64,000 nt of DNA from an uncultured candidate division WPS-2 bacterium. GTDB taxonomy: Bacteria > Vulcanimicrobiota > Vulcanimicrobiia > Vulcanimicrobiales > Vulcanimicrobiaceae. The stretch lies in the NCBI GenBank assembly GCA_937927945.1, contig CALEYW010000097.1, positions 124,001-188,000 on the forward strand, given 5' to 3'. Positions 18,303-26,586 of the stretch are shown piece after piece (positions within the stretch are counted from its first letter, which is position 1; each line of letters begins with the position of its first letter). Below the pieces are notes generated by a model that did no database searches, was not told the origin of the DNA, and saw only the letters and a program-made list of their open reading frames with translations. The position numbers and the translations under genes were made by a program.

Positions 18303-18704
18303 ATGAGACGGATCATCATCGCGACGGCCTTGCTGGCGTCGCTCACCGCCTGTTCCGGCGGCAGCGGCCCGGCGATCGGGCTAGTGGACGAGGAGCGCAT
18401 CAAGGCGAACTGGCCGAAGTTTCTCAACTATCAGAACCAGCTCTCGAACGACGCCCAGACGATCGAGCGGTCCAACAAACCGGATCGGGAGAAGCAGCGT
18501 CTGCGCGCCGCGTTGCAGGAGCGCTTCGTGCGCGATCAGAGCGAGCTTTCGAACGACGTGACGGACGCGGCCAAGCAAGTCGCCGGCGAGAAACATCTGA
18601 CGTACGTGTTCACCCGGCAGTACGTCGGATACGGCGGCGTCGACATCACGCCCGACGTCGAGAAGATCCTCAAGATCGAGGAGAAGGCGACTCCGGCGCC
18701 ATGA
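18303..18704 (+). CDS. Small OmpH/Skp-like lipoprotein
   Basis: The 133-residue product has a lipobox in the signal sequence (ATALLASLTAC). Its layout is that of Skp: GLVDEERIKANWPKF, a charged helical hairpin (EKQRLRAALQERFVRDQSEL), and the end YVGYGGVDITPDVEKIL, which matches the GGxDIT(P/T)DV ends of the two preceding genes. It is the third member of an OmpH-like run between bamA and lpxD. The ATG at 18303 is chosen because the signal peptide begins there. The stop overlaps the lpxD start (ATGA). Confidence 0.83.
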   Translation: MRRIIIATALLASLTACSGGSGPAIGLVDEERIKANWPKFLNYQNQLSNDAQTIERSNKPDREKQRLRAALQERFVRDQSELSNDVTDAAKQVAGEKHLTYVFTRQYVGYGGVDITPDVEKILKIEEKATPAP

Positions 18705-19732
18705 CCACGTCGCCGCTGGGCACGCTCGGAGAGCTCGCCGAGCGGACCGGCGGCCGCGTCGTCGGCGACGCCGGCGTTCGGGTCGACCGGATCGCCGCGG
18801 TGGACGAGGCCGACCAGACCGCGCTGACCTTCGCGGTGGACGAGCGCTATCTGCGCACCGCAATGAAATCGAAGGCCGGCGCGGTCCTGACCGACGAGGC
18901 GCTGGTCGCGGTCGCGGAGACCTATCCCAAGCCGATCCTCGCCGTCCCGTCCGCCCGCGTGGCGCTGGCCGCGCTGTTGGCGGCCCTCGAGCCGCCCCGC
19001 CCCACCGGCCCGTTCGTCCATCCGACCGCAGCCGTCGCCCCCTCGGCAGTCATCGGCACCGGCGTGTGGATCGGGCCGCACGTCGCGGTCGGCGCACGTT
19101 CGCAGATCGGCGAGCGCACCGTCCTCGCGGCCGGCGTGGTGATCGGCGACGATGCCCGCGCCGGCGCGGACTGCTTGTTCCACCCTCGCGCCTACCTCGC
19201 CGACCGGTGCGTCGCCGGTGACCGGGTCGTGCTGCAGGCGGGTGCGGTGATCGGCAGCGACGGCTTCGGCTGGGCGTTCCTGGACGGCCGGCTGCTGAAG
19301 ATCCCGCAGGTCGGGATCGTCGAGCTCGCCGACGACGTCGAGATCGGCGCCAATACCTGCGTCGACCGCGCCCAGACCGGCGTGACCTCGATCGGCACCG
19401 GGACCAAGATCGACAACCTCTGCCAGATCGGCCACAACGCGCACATCGGTAAGCACTCCGCGATCGCGGCGTTTGCCGGCCTCGCCGGGACGACGACGAT
19501 CGGCGACTACGTCCGGGTGGCCGGTCAGGTGATGTTCCGCGGCCACATGACGGTCGGCGACCGGGTGACGATCGGCGGCGGATCACACATCTGGGGCGAC
19601 GTCCCCGATGACGCCTTCGTCACTGGCCGGCCGGCCCAGAACCATCGGGACGAGGTTCGTCTTCAGGCCTACATCCGCCGGCTGCCCAAACTCTTCGGGC
19701 GGGTCGACGAGCTCGAGAAGCGCGAGCGATGA
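18701..19732 (+). CDS. lpxD: UDP-3-O-acylglucosamine N-acyltransferase LpxD
   Basis: LpxD adds the N-linked hydroxyacyl chain in the third step of lipid A synthesis. The 343-residue protein has the N-terminal uridine-binding domain (about 1-105) and then a left-handed beta-helix of hexapeptide repeats (FVHPTAAVAPSAVIGTG onwards). The catalytic region is QIGHNAHIGKHSAIAAFAGLAG with the conserved His. The C-terminus forms a short helix (LQAYIRRLPKLFGRVDEL). It overlaps its upstream neighbour by 4 bases. Confidence 0.96.
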   Translation: MTTSPLGTLGELAERTGGRVVGDAGVRVDRIAAVDEADQTALTFAVDERYLRTAMKSKAGAVLTDEALVAVAETYPKPILAVPSARVALAALLAALEPPRPTGPFVHPTAAVAPSAVIGTGVWIGPHVAVGARSQIGERTVLAAGVVIGDDARAGADCLFHPRAYLADRCVAGDRVVLQAGAVIGSDGFGWAFLDGRLLKIPQVGIVELADDVEIGANTCVDRAQTGVTSIGTGTKIDNLCQIGHNAHIGKHSAIAAFAGLAGTTTIGDYVRVAGQVMFRGHMTVGDRVTIGGGSHIWGDVPDDAFVTGRPAQNHRDEVRLQAYIRRLPKLFGRVDELEKRER

Positions 19733-19766
19733 GCCTGCGGGGTACCAGGCGAAGGCCGAACGCGAC

Positions 19767-19787
19767 GGGTTCGCCGAAGGCGAACCC
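19767..19787. repeat. Hairpin GGGTTCGCC-GAA-GGCGAACCC before lpxC
   Basis: A perfect 9-bp stem with a 3-base loop lies between lpxD and the most likely lpxC start at 19792. It resembles the TTCCGCC/GGCGGAA hairpins at 8270 and 16936 in size and layout. Its position suggests a REP-like element in the intercistronic spacer, and an upstream lpxC start at 19729 would wrongly translate it. Confidence 0.6.
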
Positions 19788-19791
19788 ACTA

Positions 19792-20649
19792 GTGCAGTAT
19801 CAGACGACGTTGCGCGATGCGATCGCGTTCGAAGGGGCCGGTCTCCACACCGGCGCGGCGGCTCGCGTTCGGGTGCTCCCGGCGCCGGCCGGCCATGGCC
19901 TCCGCTTTCGTGTCGACGACGCGGTCGAGTTTCCGGCGCGGGCCGACTACGTGGTCGAAACCGTGCGGGCGACGGTGGTCGGCGTCGGCGAGCACCGCGT
20001 CTCGACGGTCGAACATCTGCTCTCCGCGCTGCTCGGTTCGGGCGTCGACAACGCGCTGCTCGCCGTCGACGGACCGGAGATCCCGGTCGCCGACGGAAGC
20101 GCCAAAGTCTTCTGCGATGCGATCGAAGCGGTGGGCTTGACGACGCTGCACGAGGCACGCAGGCGCTGGGTGCCCACCGAGACGCACCTCTTCCGCGACG
20201 GTGACAAACTGCTGATCGTCGCGCCGGCCTCGAGCTTCCGCGTGCGCATGATCGTCGACTACCCGGCGCCGATCGGCGCGCAGTACGTCGAGGCCGAGAT
20301 CACGCCCGATACGTACCGTCGCGAGATCGCGCCGAACCGGACGTTCGGTTTTCTGCACGAGGTCGAGGCGCTGATCAAGCGCGGACTGGCGCAGGGCGGG
20401 ACGCTCGACAACGCGGTCGTGTTCGGCACGGACGGTCCGGTGGCGCCGCTGCGCAGCCCGAACGAACCGGCGCGTCACAAGATGCTCGACCTGATCGGCG
20501 ACTTCGCGCTCTTGGGCGCGTACCCGCAGTGCGAGGTCATCGCCGTGAAGAGCGGACACAAACTCCACTGCACCGCCGTGCGGGAACTGGTCGCCGCATC
20601 GCAGCACGACGAAGCCGCCGCCGGCCGCCGGCCGATGCAGTCGCAGTAG
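19792..20649 (+). CDS. lpxC: UDP-3-O-acyl-N-acetylglucosamine deacetylase LpxC
   Basis: LpxC is the zinc-dependent committed step of lipid A synthesis. From GTG 19792 the protein begins MQYQTTLRDAIAFEGAGLHTG, aligning with the usual LpxC N-terminus (TLK...GVGLHTG). An ATG at 19729 is in frame but would add 21 residues read from a hairpin repeat, so I prefer 19792 (285 residues). Zinc ligands are in STVEHLLSAL (His) and HKMLDLIGDFALLG (His, Asp), and the substrate-binding phrase DNALLAVDGPEIPVADGSA is present. In many diderms lpxC is next to or fused with fabZ; here they are separate but adjacent. Confidence 0.95.
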   Translation: MQYQTTLRDAIAFEGAGLHTGAAARVRVLPAPAGHGLRFRVDDAVEFPARADYVVETVRATVVGVGEHRVSTVEHLLSALLGSGVDNALLAVDGPEIPVADGSAKVFCDAIEAVGLTTLHEARRRWVPTETHLFRDGDKLLIVAPASSFRVRMIVDYPAPIGAQYVEAEITPDTYRREIAPNRTFGFLHEVEALIKRGLAQGGTLDNAVVFGTDGPVAPLRSPNEPARHKMLDLIGDFALLGAYPQCEVIAVKSGHKLHCTAVRELVAASQHDEAAAGRRPMQSQ

Positions 20650-20660
20650 GATCGCGGGAC

Positions 20661-21134
20661 GTGGCGCATCTCGACGTGCGCGAGATCATGAAGATCTTGC
20701 CGCACCGCTATCCACTGCTGCTGATCGATCGCATCACCGAGCTCGAACCGATGGTGCGCGCGCGCGGCTACAAGAACATCACCGCGAACGAACCGATGTT
20801 CGCCGGGCACTTTCCGGGCAACCCGCTCTTCCCCGGCGTCTACATGATCGAAGCGCTGGCGCAGCTGGGCGGCACCACGATCCTCGAGCGCGGCGACATG
20901 GCCCGCAAGGTCCCGTACCTGGCGGCGATCGAGAAGGCGAAGTTTCGCCGCCCGGTCGTCCCGGGCGACCGGCTCGACATGGAAGCGCGCGTCGTGCGCA
21001 CGAAGCTGAACATCGGCTGGGTCGCCTGCGAAGCGTCGGTCGACGGCAAGAACGTCGTCTCCGCGGAGCTGACGTTTTCGATCACCGTCGACCCCTCGGC
21101 GTTCGCGAACGATGCCTCGGTTCTCCACCTGTGA
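20661..21134 (+). CDS. fabZ: 3-hydroxyacyl-ACP dehydratase FabZ
   Basis: FabZ dehydrates 3-hydroxyacyl-ACP and so balances fatty acid synthesis with lipid A acylation. The frame is open upstream inside lpxC, but homology begins at GTG 20661 with MAHLDVREIMKILPHRYPLLLIDRI; this gives 157 residues, a normal length. The hot-dog fold active site GHFPGNPLFPGVYMIEALAQ contains the catalytic His and Glu. Its stop overlaps the lpxA start (GTGA). Confidence 0.95.
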   Translation: MAHLDVREIMKILPHRYPLLLIDRITELEPMVRARGYKNITANEPMFAGHFPGNPLFPGVYMIEALAQLGGTTILERGDMARKVPYLAAIEKAKFRRPVVPGDRLDMEARVVRTKLNIGWVACEASVDGKNVVSAELTFSITVDPSAFANDASVLHL

Positions 21135-21901
21135 TCCATCCGACCGCCATCGTTCATCCGAATGCCAACATCGCGAAGTCCGTCGAGATCGGTCCGTACA
21201 GCGTCGTCGGCGAGCACGTCACGATCGGCGTCGGCGCGAAGCTGCTCGCGCACGTCGTCGTCAACGGGCGCACGACGATCGGAGCGGACGCCGTGATCTA
21301 TCCGTTCGCGTCGATCGGCGCTCCGTCGCAGGACCGCAAAGCGGAAGTCGATGAAGTGTCGTTCACGACGATCGGCGAGCGCACCGTCATTCGCGAGTAC
21401 GTCTCGATCCACCGCGGCACCGGCCACAATTCGGTGACGTCGGTCGGCAACGATTCGCTCTTGCTCGCCTACGTGCACGTCGCGCACAACTGCCGCATCG
21501 GCAACTTCGTCACGATGTCGAACTTGGCGCAGCTCGCCGGCCAGGTGAGCGTCGAGGACCACGCCGGGATCGGCGGGATGGCGGGGATCCATCAAGGCGT
21601 GCGGATCGGCCGGTACGCGTTCGTCGGCGGCTACACCAAGGTCGGCCGCGACGTTCCGCCGTTCTTCTTGACGGACGGAAACCCGCCGGCGGTCTACGGC
21701 CTCAACTCGGTCGGATTGCGCCGCCATGGTTTCTCGAAAGAAGCGCTGGCCGAGCTCAAAGAAGCCTACAAGATCATCTACCGCTCCGAGCGCAACGTCT
21801 CCCAGGCGGTCGCCGCACTGCGCGAGACGGTGAAGACCGACGAGGGACGCGCGCTGCTCGCGTTCCTCGAGGCCCCCTCGGAACGCGGGATCTTGAAATA
21901 A
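21131..21901 (+). CDS. lpxA: UDP-N-acetylglucosamine acyltransferase LpxA
   Basis: LpxA carries out the first acylation of UDP-GlcNAc in lipid A synthesis. The 256-residue protein begins IHPTAIVHPNANIAKSVEIGP from a GTG, is built of hexapeptide repeats, and has the catalytic His in YVHVAHNCRIGNFVTMSN. The C-terminal helical domain (GLRRHGFSKEALAELKEAYKI) is typical of LpxA and not of LpxD. Length and context (fabZ-lpxA-lpxB) are standard. Confidence 0.96.
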   Translation: MIHPTAIVHPNANIAKSVEIGPYSVVGEHVTIGVGAKLLAHVVVNGRTTIGADAVIYPFASIGAPSQDRKAEVDEVSFTTIGERTVIREYVSIHRGTGHNSVTSVGNDSLLLAYVHVAHNCRIGNFVTMSNLAQLAGQVSVEDHAGIGGMAGIHQGVRIGRYAFVGGYTKVGRDVPPFFLTDGNPPAVYGLNSVGLRRHGFSKEALAELKEAYKIIYRSERNVSQAVAALRETVKTDEGRALLAFLEAPSERGILK

Positions 21902-21915
21902 CCGCGGACTCGCCC

Positions 21916-23049
21916 ATGCGCGTCTTTTTCAGCACGGGCGAAGCATCGGGCGAACTGCTCGCAGTCGAACTGCTCGGCGCACTGCGCACGCGCGTCGCGG
22001 TCGAGGCGCGCGGAATCGGCGACGAGCGGCTGGCGCGGGCGGACGTCGAGATCGTGCAGCGCACGCGCGGCTGGGCCTCGATCGGCTTGATGGACGCGCT
22101 GCGCAACATTCCCCGGCTGGGTTTCGCCGCAGTGCGGAACGCGCTGCGTCTGCGCGCCGACCCGCCCGACGTCGTCGTGCTGGTCGACTTCGGCGCATTC
22201 AACGTGCGGTTCGCGCGGATGCTGCGGCGGCTCGGATACGCCCGTCCGATCGTGTACTACGCGCCGCCGTCGGCGTGGCTCGACAATCCCAAGCGCGCGC
22301 GCGCGGTCGCGTCGCTGAGCGATCCGCTCACGCTCTTCGGCCACCAGGCGGCGTTCTATCGCGGCCTGGGGTTGCCGATCGGGTACGTCGGTCATCCGCT
22401 GGTGTCGACGATCGCCGCGCGCGCGCCGCGTCCTGCCGCGCCGCCCGACGGCGGCGTCGTCGCGCTCCTGCCCGGCAGTCGCGGGGCGGAGATCGCGCGG
22501 CACACGCCCCGGCTGCTCGACGCGATCGCGCGCGTGCGCGAAGTACGGCCGAACGTGCGCGCCGTCATGGTCGCGGCCGACGACGACGCGCAGCGCCACA
22601 TGGAGCATCTGCTGAGTTTCCGCTCGCCGCTGCCGGTCGAGATCGCGCGCGACGCGCGCGCCGTCCTGCGCGCGGCCGACGCGGCCGCGATCGCCTCGGG
22701 GACCGCGGTGCTCGAAGCGGCGCTGGTCGAGACGCCGGCCGTCGCGCTCTACGTTCTTTCCAAAGCGCAGATGAAGCTGGCGCGGCGCATCTACCGCGGG
22801 CGCTACGTCACGCTGCCGAACCTCGTGCTCGACGAACCGATCGTCCCGGAACTGCTGCAGGAAGCGGCGTCGCCGGCCGCGCTCGCCGACGCGCTGCTGG
22901 GGCTGCTCGCCGATCCGGCGAGTCAGCGCGATGGATACGCGCGCGTCCGCGCCGCGCTCGGACCCGCCGACGCGCTGCAGCGCAACGCCGAGTGGGTGCT
23001 GCGCACCGTCGCCGAAAGCCAGGCGGTCGGCGCGGTGCTGCCGGCCTGA
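21916..23049 (+). CDS. lpxB: Lipid-A-disaccharide synthase LpxB
   Basis: LpxB is the GT-B/GT19 glycosyltransferase that joins UDP-2,3-diacyl-GlcN with lipid X. The 377-residue protein starts MRVFFSTGEASGELLAVEL, the conserved GE.SGD/E-type N-terminus. It also has FGAFNVRFARMLR, YYAPPSAWLDNPKRA, ALLPGSRGAEI and the donor-site SGTAVLEAALVETPAV. The stop overlaps the next gene start (TGATG). A second LpxB-like gene follows at 23767. Confidence 0.95.
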   Translation: MRVFFSTGEASGELLAVELLGALRTRVAVEARGIGDERLARADVEIVQRTRGWASIGLMDALRNIPRLGFAAVRNALRLRADPPDVVVLVDFGAFNVRFARMLRRLGYARPIVYYAPPSAWLDNPKRARAVASLSDPLTLFGHQAAFYRGLGLPIGYVGHPLVSTIAARAPRPAAPPDGGVVALLPGSRGAEIARHTPRLLDAIARVREVRPNVRAVMVAADDDAQRHMEHLLSFRSPLPVEIARDARAVLRAADAAAIASGTAVLEAALVETPAVALYVLSKAQMKLARRIYRGRYVTLPNLVLDEPIVPELLQEAASPAALADALLGLLADPASQRDGYARVRAALGPADALQRNAEWVLRTVAESQAVGAVLPA

Positions 23050-23774
23050 TGCGCATCTATCACACGAGCGATCTGCACGACCGCCGTCACATCGCCGAAC
23101 CGATCGCGGCGCTGCGGCGCGCGCGGCCCGGTCTCTACGTCGATTGCGGCGACAGCCTGCGTGGTTCGCAGACGATCTTTCACCGCCGCGAGCCCATCCT
23201 GGCCGAACTCGATCGCGCCGGCGTCGACGTGCAAGCGATGGGCAATCGCGAGTTCCATTACCTCTACGGAGCCGTGCGGTCGCGAGTTGCGCAGATGCGG
23301 CATCGCTTCGTCTGCGCGAACCTCGTCGACACGCGCGGACGCGAGCTCCCGTTCAGCGCCGACGTGACGCTGCGGCGCGACGACGACGGCACGCCGTGGA
23401 CGCTGCGCTTCTTCGGCCTGCTGGTCGTGCAGTATCCGACCCGTTCGCCCTGGGAGCGGCTGTTCGGCTGGCGGTTTCTCGATCCGATCGAGACCGCGGC
23501 GCGCATCGCCGACCAGACGCCGCCCGAGATCACGCTGATCGCGCTCTCGCACTTGGGCTTGCGGCACGATCGTCTGCTGGCGCGCGCCGTCCCGCGGCTC
23601 GAACTCATCCTCGGCGGCCACAGCCACGACACGCTGCCCGCTCCCGAGTACGTCGGCGGCGTGCCGATCGTGCACGCCGGTCCGTACGGCGCGTACGCAT
23701 CGCGAACGGAGTTGGTCAAGGACGCCGCCGGCCGCGCAACGATCGCCGACTTCGCATTGGAACCCCTTGCCTAA
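23049..23774 (+). CDS. Calcineurin-like metallophosphoesterase, candidate LpxH-type UDP-diacylglucosamine hydrolase
   Basis: The 241-residue product has a complete two-metal phosphoesterase motif set: D-x-H in HTSDLHDR, GD in DCGDSLRG, GN in AMGNREFHY, His in ALSHLGL and GHSH in LGGHSHD. Overall layout resembles the 5'-nucleotidase/UshA family catalytic domain, without signal peptide. The usual GNHE/D is replaced by GNRE; LpxH (UDP-2,3-diacylglucosamine pyrophosphatase) has the related GNRDF. That hydrolase is the only enzyme missing between LpxD and LpxB here, and this gene overlaps lpxB. I infer it may do that step. A general nucleotidase is the alternative. Confidence 0.7.
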   Translation: MRIYHTSDLHDRRHIAEPIAALRRARPGLYVDCGDSLRGSQTIFHRREPILAELDRAGVDVQAMGNREFHYLYGAVRSRVAQMRHRFVCANLVDTRGRELPFSADVTLRRDDDGTPWTLRFFGLLVVQYPTRSPWERLFGWRFLDPIETAARIADQTPPEITLIALSHLGLRHDRLLARAVPRLELILGGHSHDTLPAPEYVGGVPIVHAGPYGAYASRTELVKDAAGRATIADFALEPLA

Positions 23775-24846
23775 AGTGCTCTTTATCACCAACGGCCACG
23801 GCGAAGCCGCCATCGCCGATCGGATCGCCGGAGAGCTGCGCGCGCTGGCACCGCTGGTTACGGAACATCTCGGGCTGGTCGGTGAAGGGTTCGGCAACGG
23901 CGCGTTCGCGGACGTCGGACCGCAGCGCACCATGCCGTCGGGCGGACTGGTCGCGATGGGCAACCTGCGCGCGTTCGCACGTGATCTGGGCGCGGGCTTT
24001 CTCGGACTCTTCGCGCGTCAGCTGGCGTTCTTGCGCGCGTCGCGCGGGCGCTACGCCGCGGTCGTCGCGGTCGGCGACGCCTACGCGTGCGCCCTGGCGC
24101 GCATCGCCGGCGCGCCGCTCGTCTTCGTCGGCACGGCGAAGAGCGTGTACGTCGCAGCTTACGGTCCGGGCGAGCGGCGCATCGTCGGAGCCGCGCGCCG
24201 CATCTTCGTGCGCGATGCCGCGACGGCCGCGGAGCTGCGCGCACGGGGCGTCGCGGCCGAAGCGCCCGGCAACGTGATCGTCGATCTGCTGGCGACCGCC
24301 GAACGCGTCGATTGGCGCGCGCCGGTACGGCTCGCGCTGCTGCCCGGTTCGCGCGAGCGCGCGTACGGCGACGCGCTGCGGCTCGCCGACGTCGTCGCGC
24401 GGCTGCGCGCCCGCACGGGCGCGCTGGACGCGGTCCTCTCGATCGCGCCGAACCTCGATCCCGCGCGGTTCGCGCCGGCGCTCGAACGCGGCGGGCTGCG
24501 ATCGTGGAACGGCGCGCTCGGCGCGCTCCTGCACGGTGCGACGCTCGCGCTCGGCCAGAGCGGGACGGCGAACGAAGCCGCCGCGGCGCAAGGGCTGCCG
24601 GTCGTCGCGCTCGAGCTCGACGGCGTGCCCCGCGACGCCTGGTACCGCAAGCGCCAGCGCGGTCTGCTCGGCGAGGCGCTGCTGATCGTTCCGGGCGAAC
24701 CGGACGCCGCGGCCGCCGAGATCGGCGCGCTGCTGGCCGACGACGAGCGGCGCGCGCGCATGGGCACGACCGGCCGCGAGCGGATGGGCGGCCCGGGCGG
24801 AGCACGCGCGATCGCGCACGCGATCGCCGGGCTAGCCGCAGCCTGA
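23767..24846 (+). CDS. Second LpxB-like glycosyltransferase (lipid-A-disaccharide synthase-related protein)
   Basis: The 359-residue GT-B protein starts at a TTG that overlaps the previous gene by 8 bases (MPKVLFITNGHGEAAIADRIAGEL). It has VAVGDAYACALARIAGAPLVFVGTAKS, the LpxB-like LALLPGSRERAYGDALR, and donor-site GQSGTANEAAAAQGLPVVAL. This matches the lipid-A-disaccharide synthase-related family found in Cyanobacteria and Deinococcota, some of which do not make lipid A. Its substrate is unknown. Having both LpxB and this paralogue side by side suggests a separate glycolipid step, or a role in lipid A core assembly. Confidence 0.8.
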   Translation: MPKVLFITNGHGEAAIADRIAGELRALAPLVTEHLGLVGEGFGNGAFADVGPQRTMPSGGLVAMGNLRAFARDLGAGFLGLFARQLAFLRASRGRYAAVVAVGDAYACALARIAGAPLVFVGTAKSVYVAAYGPGERRIVGAARRIFVRDAATAAELRARGVAAEAPGNVIVDLLATAERVDWRAPVRLALLPGSRERAYGDALRLADVVARLRARTGALDAVLSIAPNLDPARFAPALERGGLRSWNGALGALLHGATLALGQSGTANEAAAAQGLPVVALELDGVPRDAWYRKRQRGLLGEALLIVPGEPDAAAAEIGALLADDERRARMGTTGRERMGGPGGARAIAHAIAGLAAA

Positions 24847-26024
24847 TGCGCCTCTCTTCGCTCGGTCAGATCGTGCTCAGCGCGTTCGTGCCGCTGTACG
24901 GTACGCTGGTCGCGCTCGATCCGGCTCGCCCGCCGATTCCGCCGTTGGTCCCGGCCGCGGTCACGATCGCGATCGGCGTGCTCGCACTGGCGGCACTGGC
25001 CGCCGTCGTCCCGGCCGCGCTGCGCTCGGCCCGGCGAGACACGCTGACGCTGGCGTTCCTGGCGCCGGGGATCGCGTCGCTGATCTCGTCGCTGACCGGC
25101 TTCGACCCGGCGCCCGGAGTCGGCTTGAGCATCCTGGTACTCGGGCTCGGCGGGGCCGGGCTCGCGCTGGCTCGCGATGCCGATGCCGCCACGACGCGCG
25201 CCGCTCTCCATGCCTTCCTCTGGTCGGCGCTGGCGGCGTCACTGCTGGCGCTCGCCATGGTGCTCTCGCATCGTCCGGTCGCGCTCTACTCGTACGACAA
25301 CGGCCGTGCGGTCGGGACGTTCATCAACCCGAACGAGCTCGCGGCATATACGCTGGTCGGCTTGGGCATCGCGCTGCCGCTCGCGGCGGTCGCGCGTAAT
25401 CGGCTGGCCGCGGTCACCGCGGCGGTGCTGCTGGTGACGCTCGGCGCGACGTTCTCTCGCTGGGGAGCGCTCAGTGCGGTCTGCGGCGTCGCCGTGTACG
25501 CGCTGGCCAGCCGGGCGAGGCTGCTGCTCGCGGCGGCACTCGTCGCCGCACTGGCCGGGATCGGGCTGAACGCGCTGGCCGGGGCCCAGCACCACAATCC
25601 GCGCGACACGGAATCGCGCGCCGTCGCCTGGCGTACGGGGCTGACGACATTCGAGCGCTTTCCGCTGCTGGGCGTCGGCCCGCTCGGGTTCTCGAAGACG
25701 TACGACGCCCTGCGGCCGCCCGAAGCGCCTGGCCCGCAGACGCCGGTCGCCTTCGACCCCCATTCACTCCCGATCGCGTTCGCGGCGGACGGCGGTCTCC
25801 TGGCCGTCGTGACCCTGACCTTCTCGCTCGTGGTCATCCTGCGCCGGACCTTTCGTGCGGCGCGCGCGGCCAAGCAGGTGCCTCGTGCGCTCGCGCTCGG
25901 CTTGGCGGCCGGTTTGATCGCGCTCGTGATCGACTGCGGAATCAACACCATCAGCATCTTCTTTGCGCTCGGTCTCCAGGTCGTGCCGCTTGCTCTCGCC
26001 GTAGTACGCAACGATGCGATCTAA
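24846..26024 (+). CDS. O-antigen ligase family (Wzy/WaaL-like) membrane protein
   Basis: The 392-residue protein starts at ATG 24846 (TGATG overlap) and has about ten to twelve predicted membrane helices, such as AAVTIAIGVLALAALAAVV and LRSARRDTLTLAFLAPG. It carries the Wzy_C/WaaL pattern FINPNELAAYTLVGLGIALP and, in the large periplasmic loop, RAVAWRTGLTTFERFPLLGVGPLGF followed by DPHSLPIAFAADGG. Such proteins ligate O-antigen to the lipid A core or polymerise glycans. Location among lipid A and Lpt genes supports a role in LPS. Confidence 0.85.
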   Translation: MRLSSLGQIVLSAFVPLYGTLVALDPARPPIPPLVPAAVTIAIGVLALAALAAVVPAALRSARRDTLTLAFLAPGIASLISSLTGFDPAPGVGLSILVLGLGGAGLALARDADAATTRAALHAFLWSALAASLLALAMVLSHRPVALYSYDNGRAVGTFINPNELAAYTLVGLGIALPLAAVARNRLAAVTAAVLLVTLGATFSRWGALSAVCGVAVYALASRARLLLAAALVAALAGIGLNALAGAQHHNPRDTESRAVAWRTGLTTFERFPLLGVGPLGFSKTYDALRPPEAPGPQTPVAFDPHSLPIAFAADGGLLAVVTLTFSLVVILRRTFRAARAAKQVPRALALGLAAGLIALVIDCGINTISIFFALGLQVVPLALAVVRNDAI

Positions 26025-26586
26025 GGTGGTCGCCGGCATCGCCGGGCTGATCTTGGCGGGCTGCGCCGGGCGGGTCTCCGCGCCCTCACCCGCTCCGGCC
26101 GCCCGGGCCGCCTCGGCCGCGCCGGTCGCGACCGCGACCCAGGTGCCCGTCCACGTCGTCGGCCAAGGCAACGCGCGCACCCCGGCGGTCATGACCTGGT
26201 CGAAAGCGAACCGGAAGATCTACACGATTCGCGCGCTCTCGTTCGTCGGCAACGCCGTCGGCGGGACGAACGGCTCGGCGGTCCTCGACCGGCCGCACAT
26301 CACGTTCATCGATCGCACCGGTTCCGCGACGGTGGCCGACGCACCGAAGGCCACCGTGAAACAACGCGACAACAGTATCGATATGATGGGCGGCGTTCGC
26401 GCGCGAACTGCGGAAGGCGGCATCCTGACCTGTGACAACCTGCGGTACGACGCGACAACCGAGCGACTCCACGGCGAAGGGCACGTCGTGCTGACCGGTC
26501 CGAACGGCTTGCAGCTGAACGGCGATCACCTCGACGGCGACGTGCGGCTCCACGACGTCAAGGTCTGGTCCGGGGGTCGAGGGTGA
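26014..26586 (+). CDS. LptC/LptA-like LPS transport lipoprotein
   Basis: The 190-residue protein has a lipobox (GLILAGC), then an Ala/Pro-rich linker to about residue 55, then an OstA/LptA-like beta-jellyroll. This contains repeats such as AVLDRPHITFID and ILTCDNLRYDATTERLHGEGHVVLTGPNGLQLNGDHLDG. LptC and LptA carry LPS across the periplasm. The gene overlaps both neighbours (ligase and lptB), so an Lpt role is likely. Whether it acts as LptC, LptA or both cannot be told; no other lptA or lptC is in the window. Confidence 0.8.
   Translation: MRSKVVAGIAGLILAGCAGRVSAPSPAPAARAASAAPVATATQVPVHVVGQGNARTPAVMTWSKANRKIYTIRALSFVGNAVGGTNGSAVLDRPHITFIDRTGSATVADAPKATVKQRDNSIDMMGGVRARTAEGGILTCDNLRYDATTERLHGEGHVVLTGPNGLQLNGDHLDGDVRLHDVKVWSGGRG

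Noticed and set aside
19729..19791. Upstream ATG start for lpxC
   Set aside because: The extra 21 residues are translated from a hairpin repeat and do not align with LpxC; GTG 19792 matches the family N-terminus.
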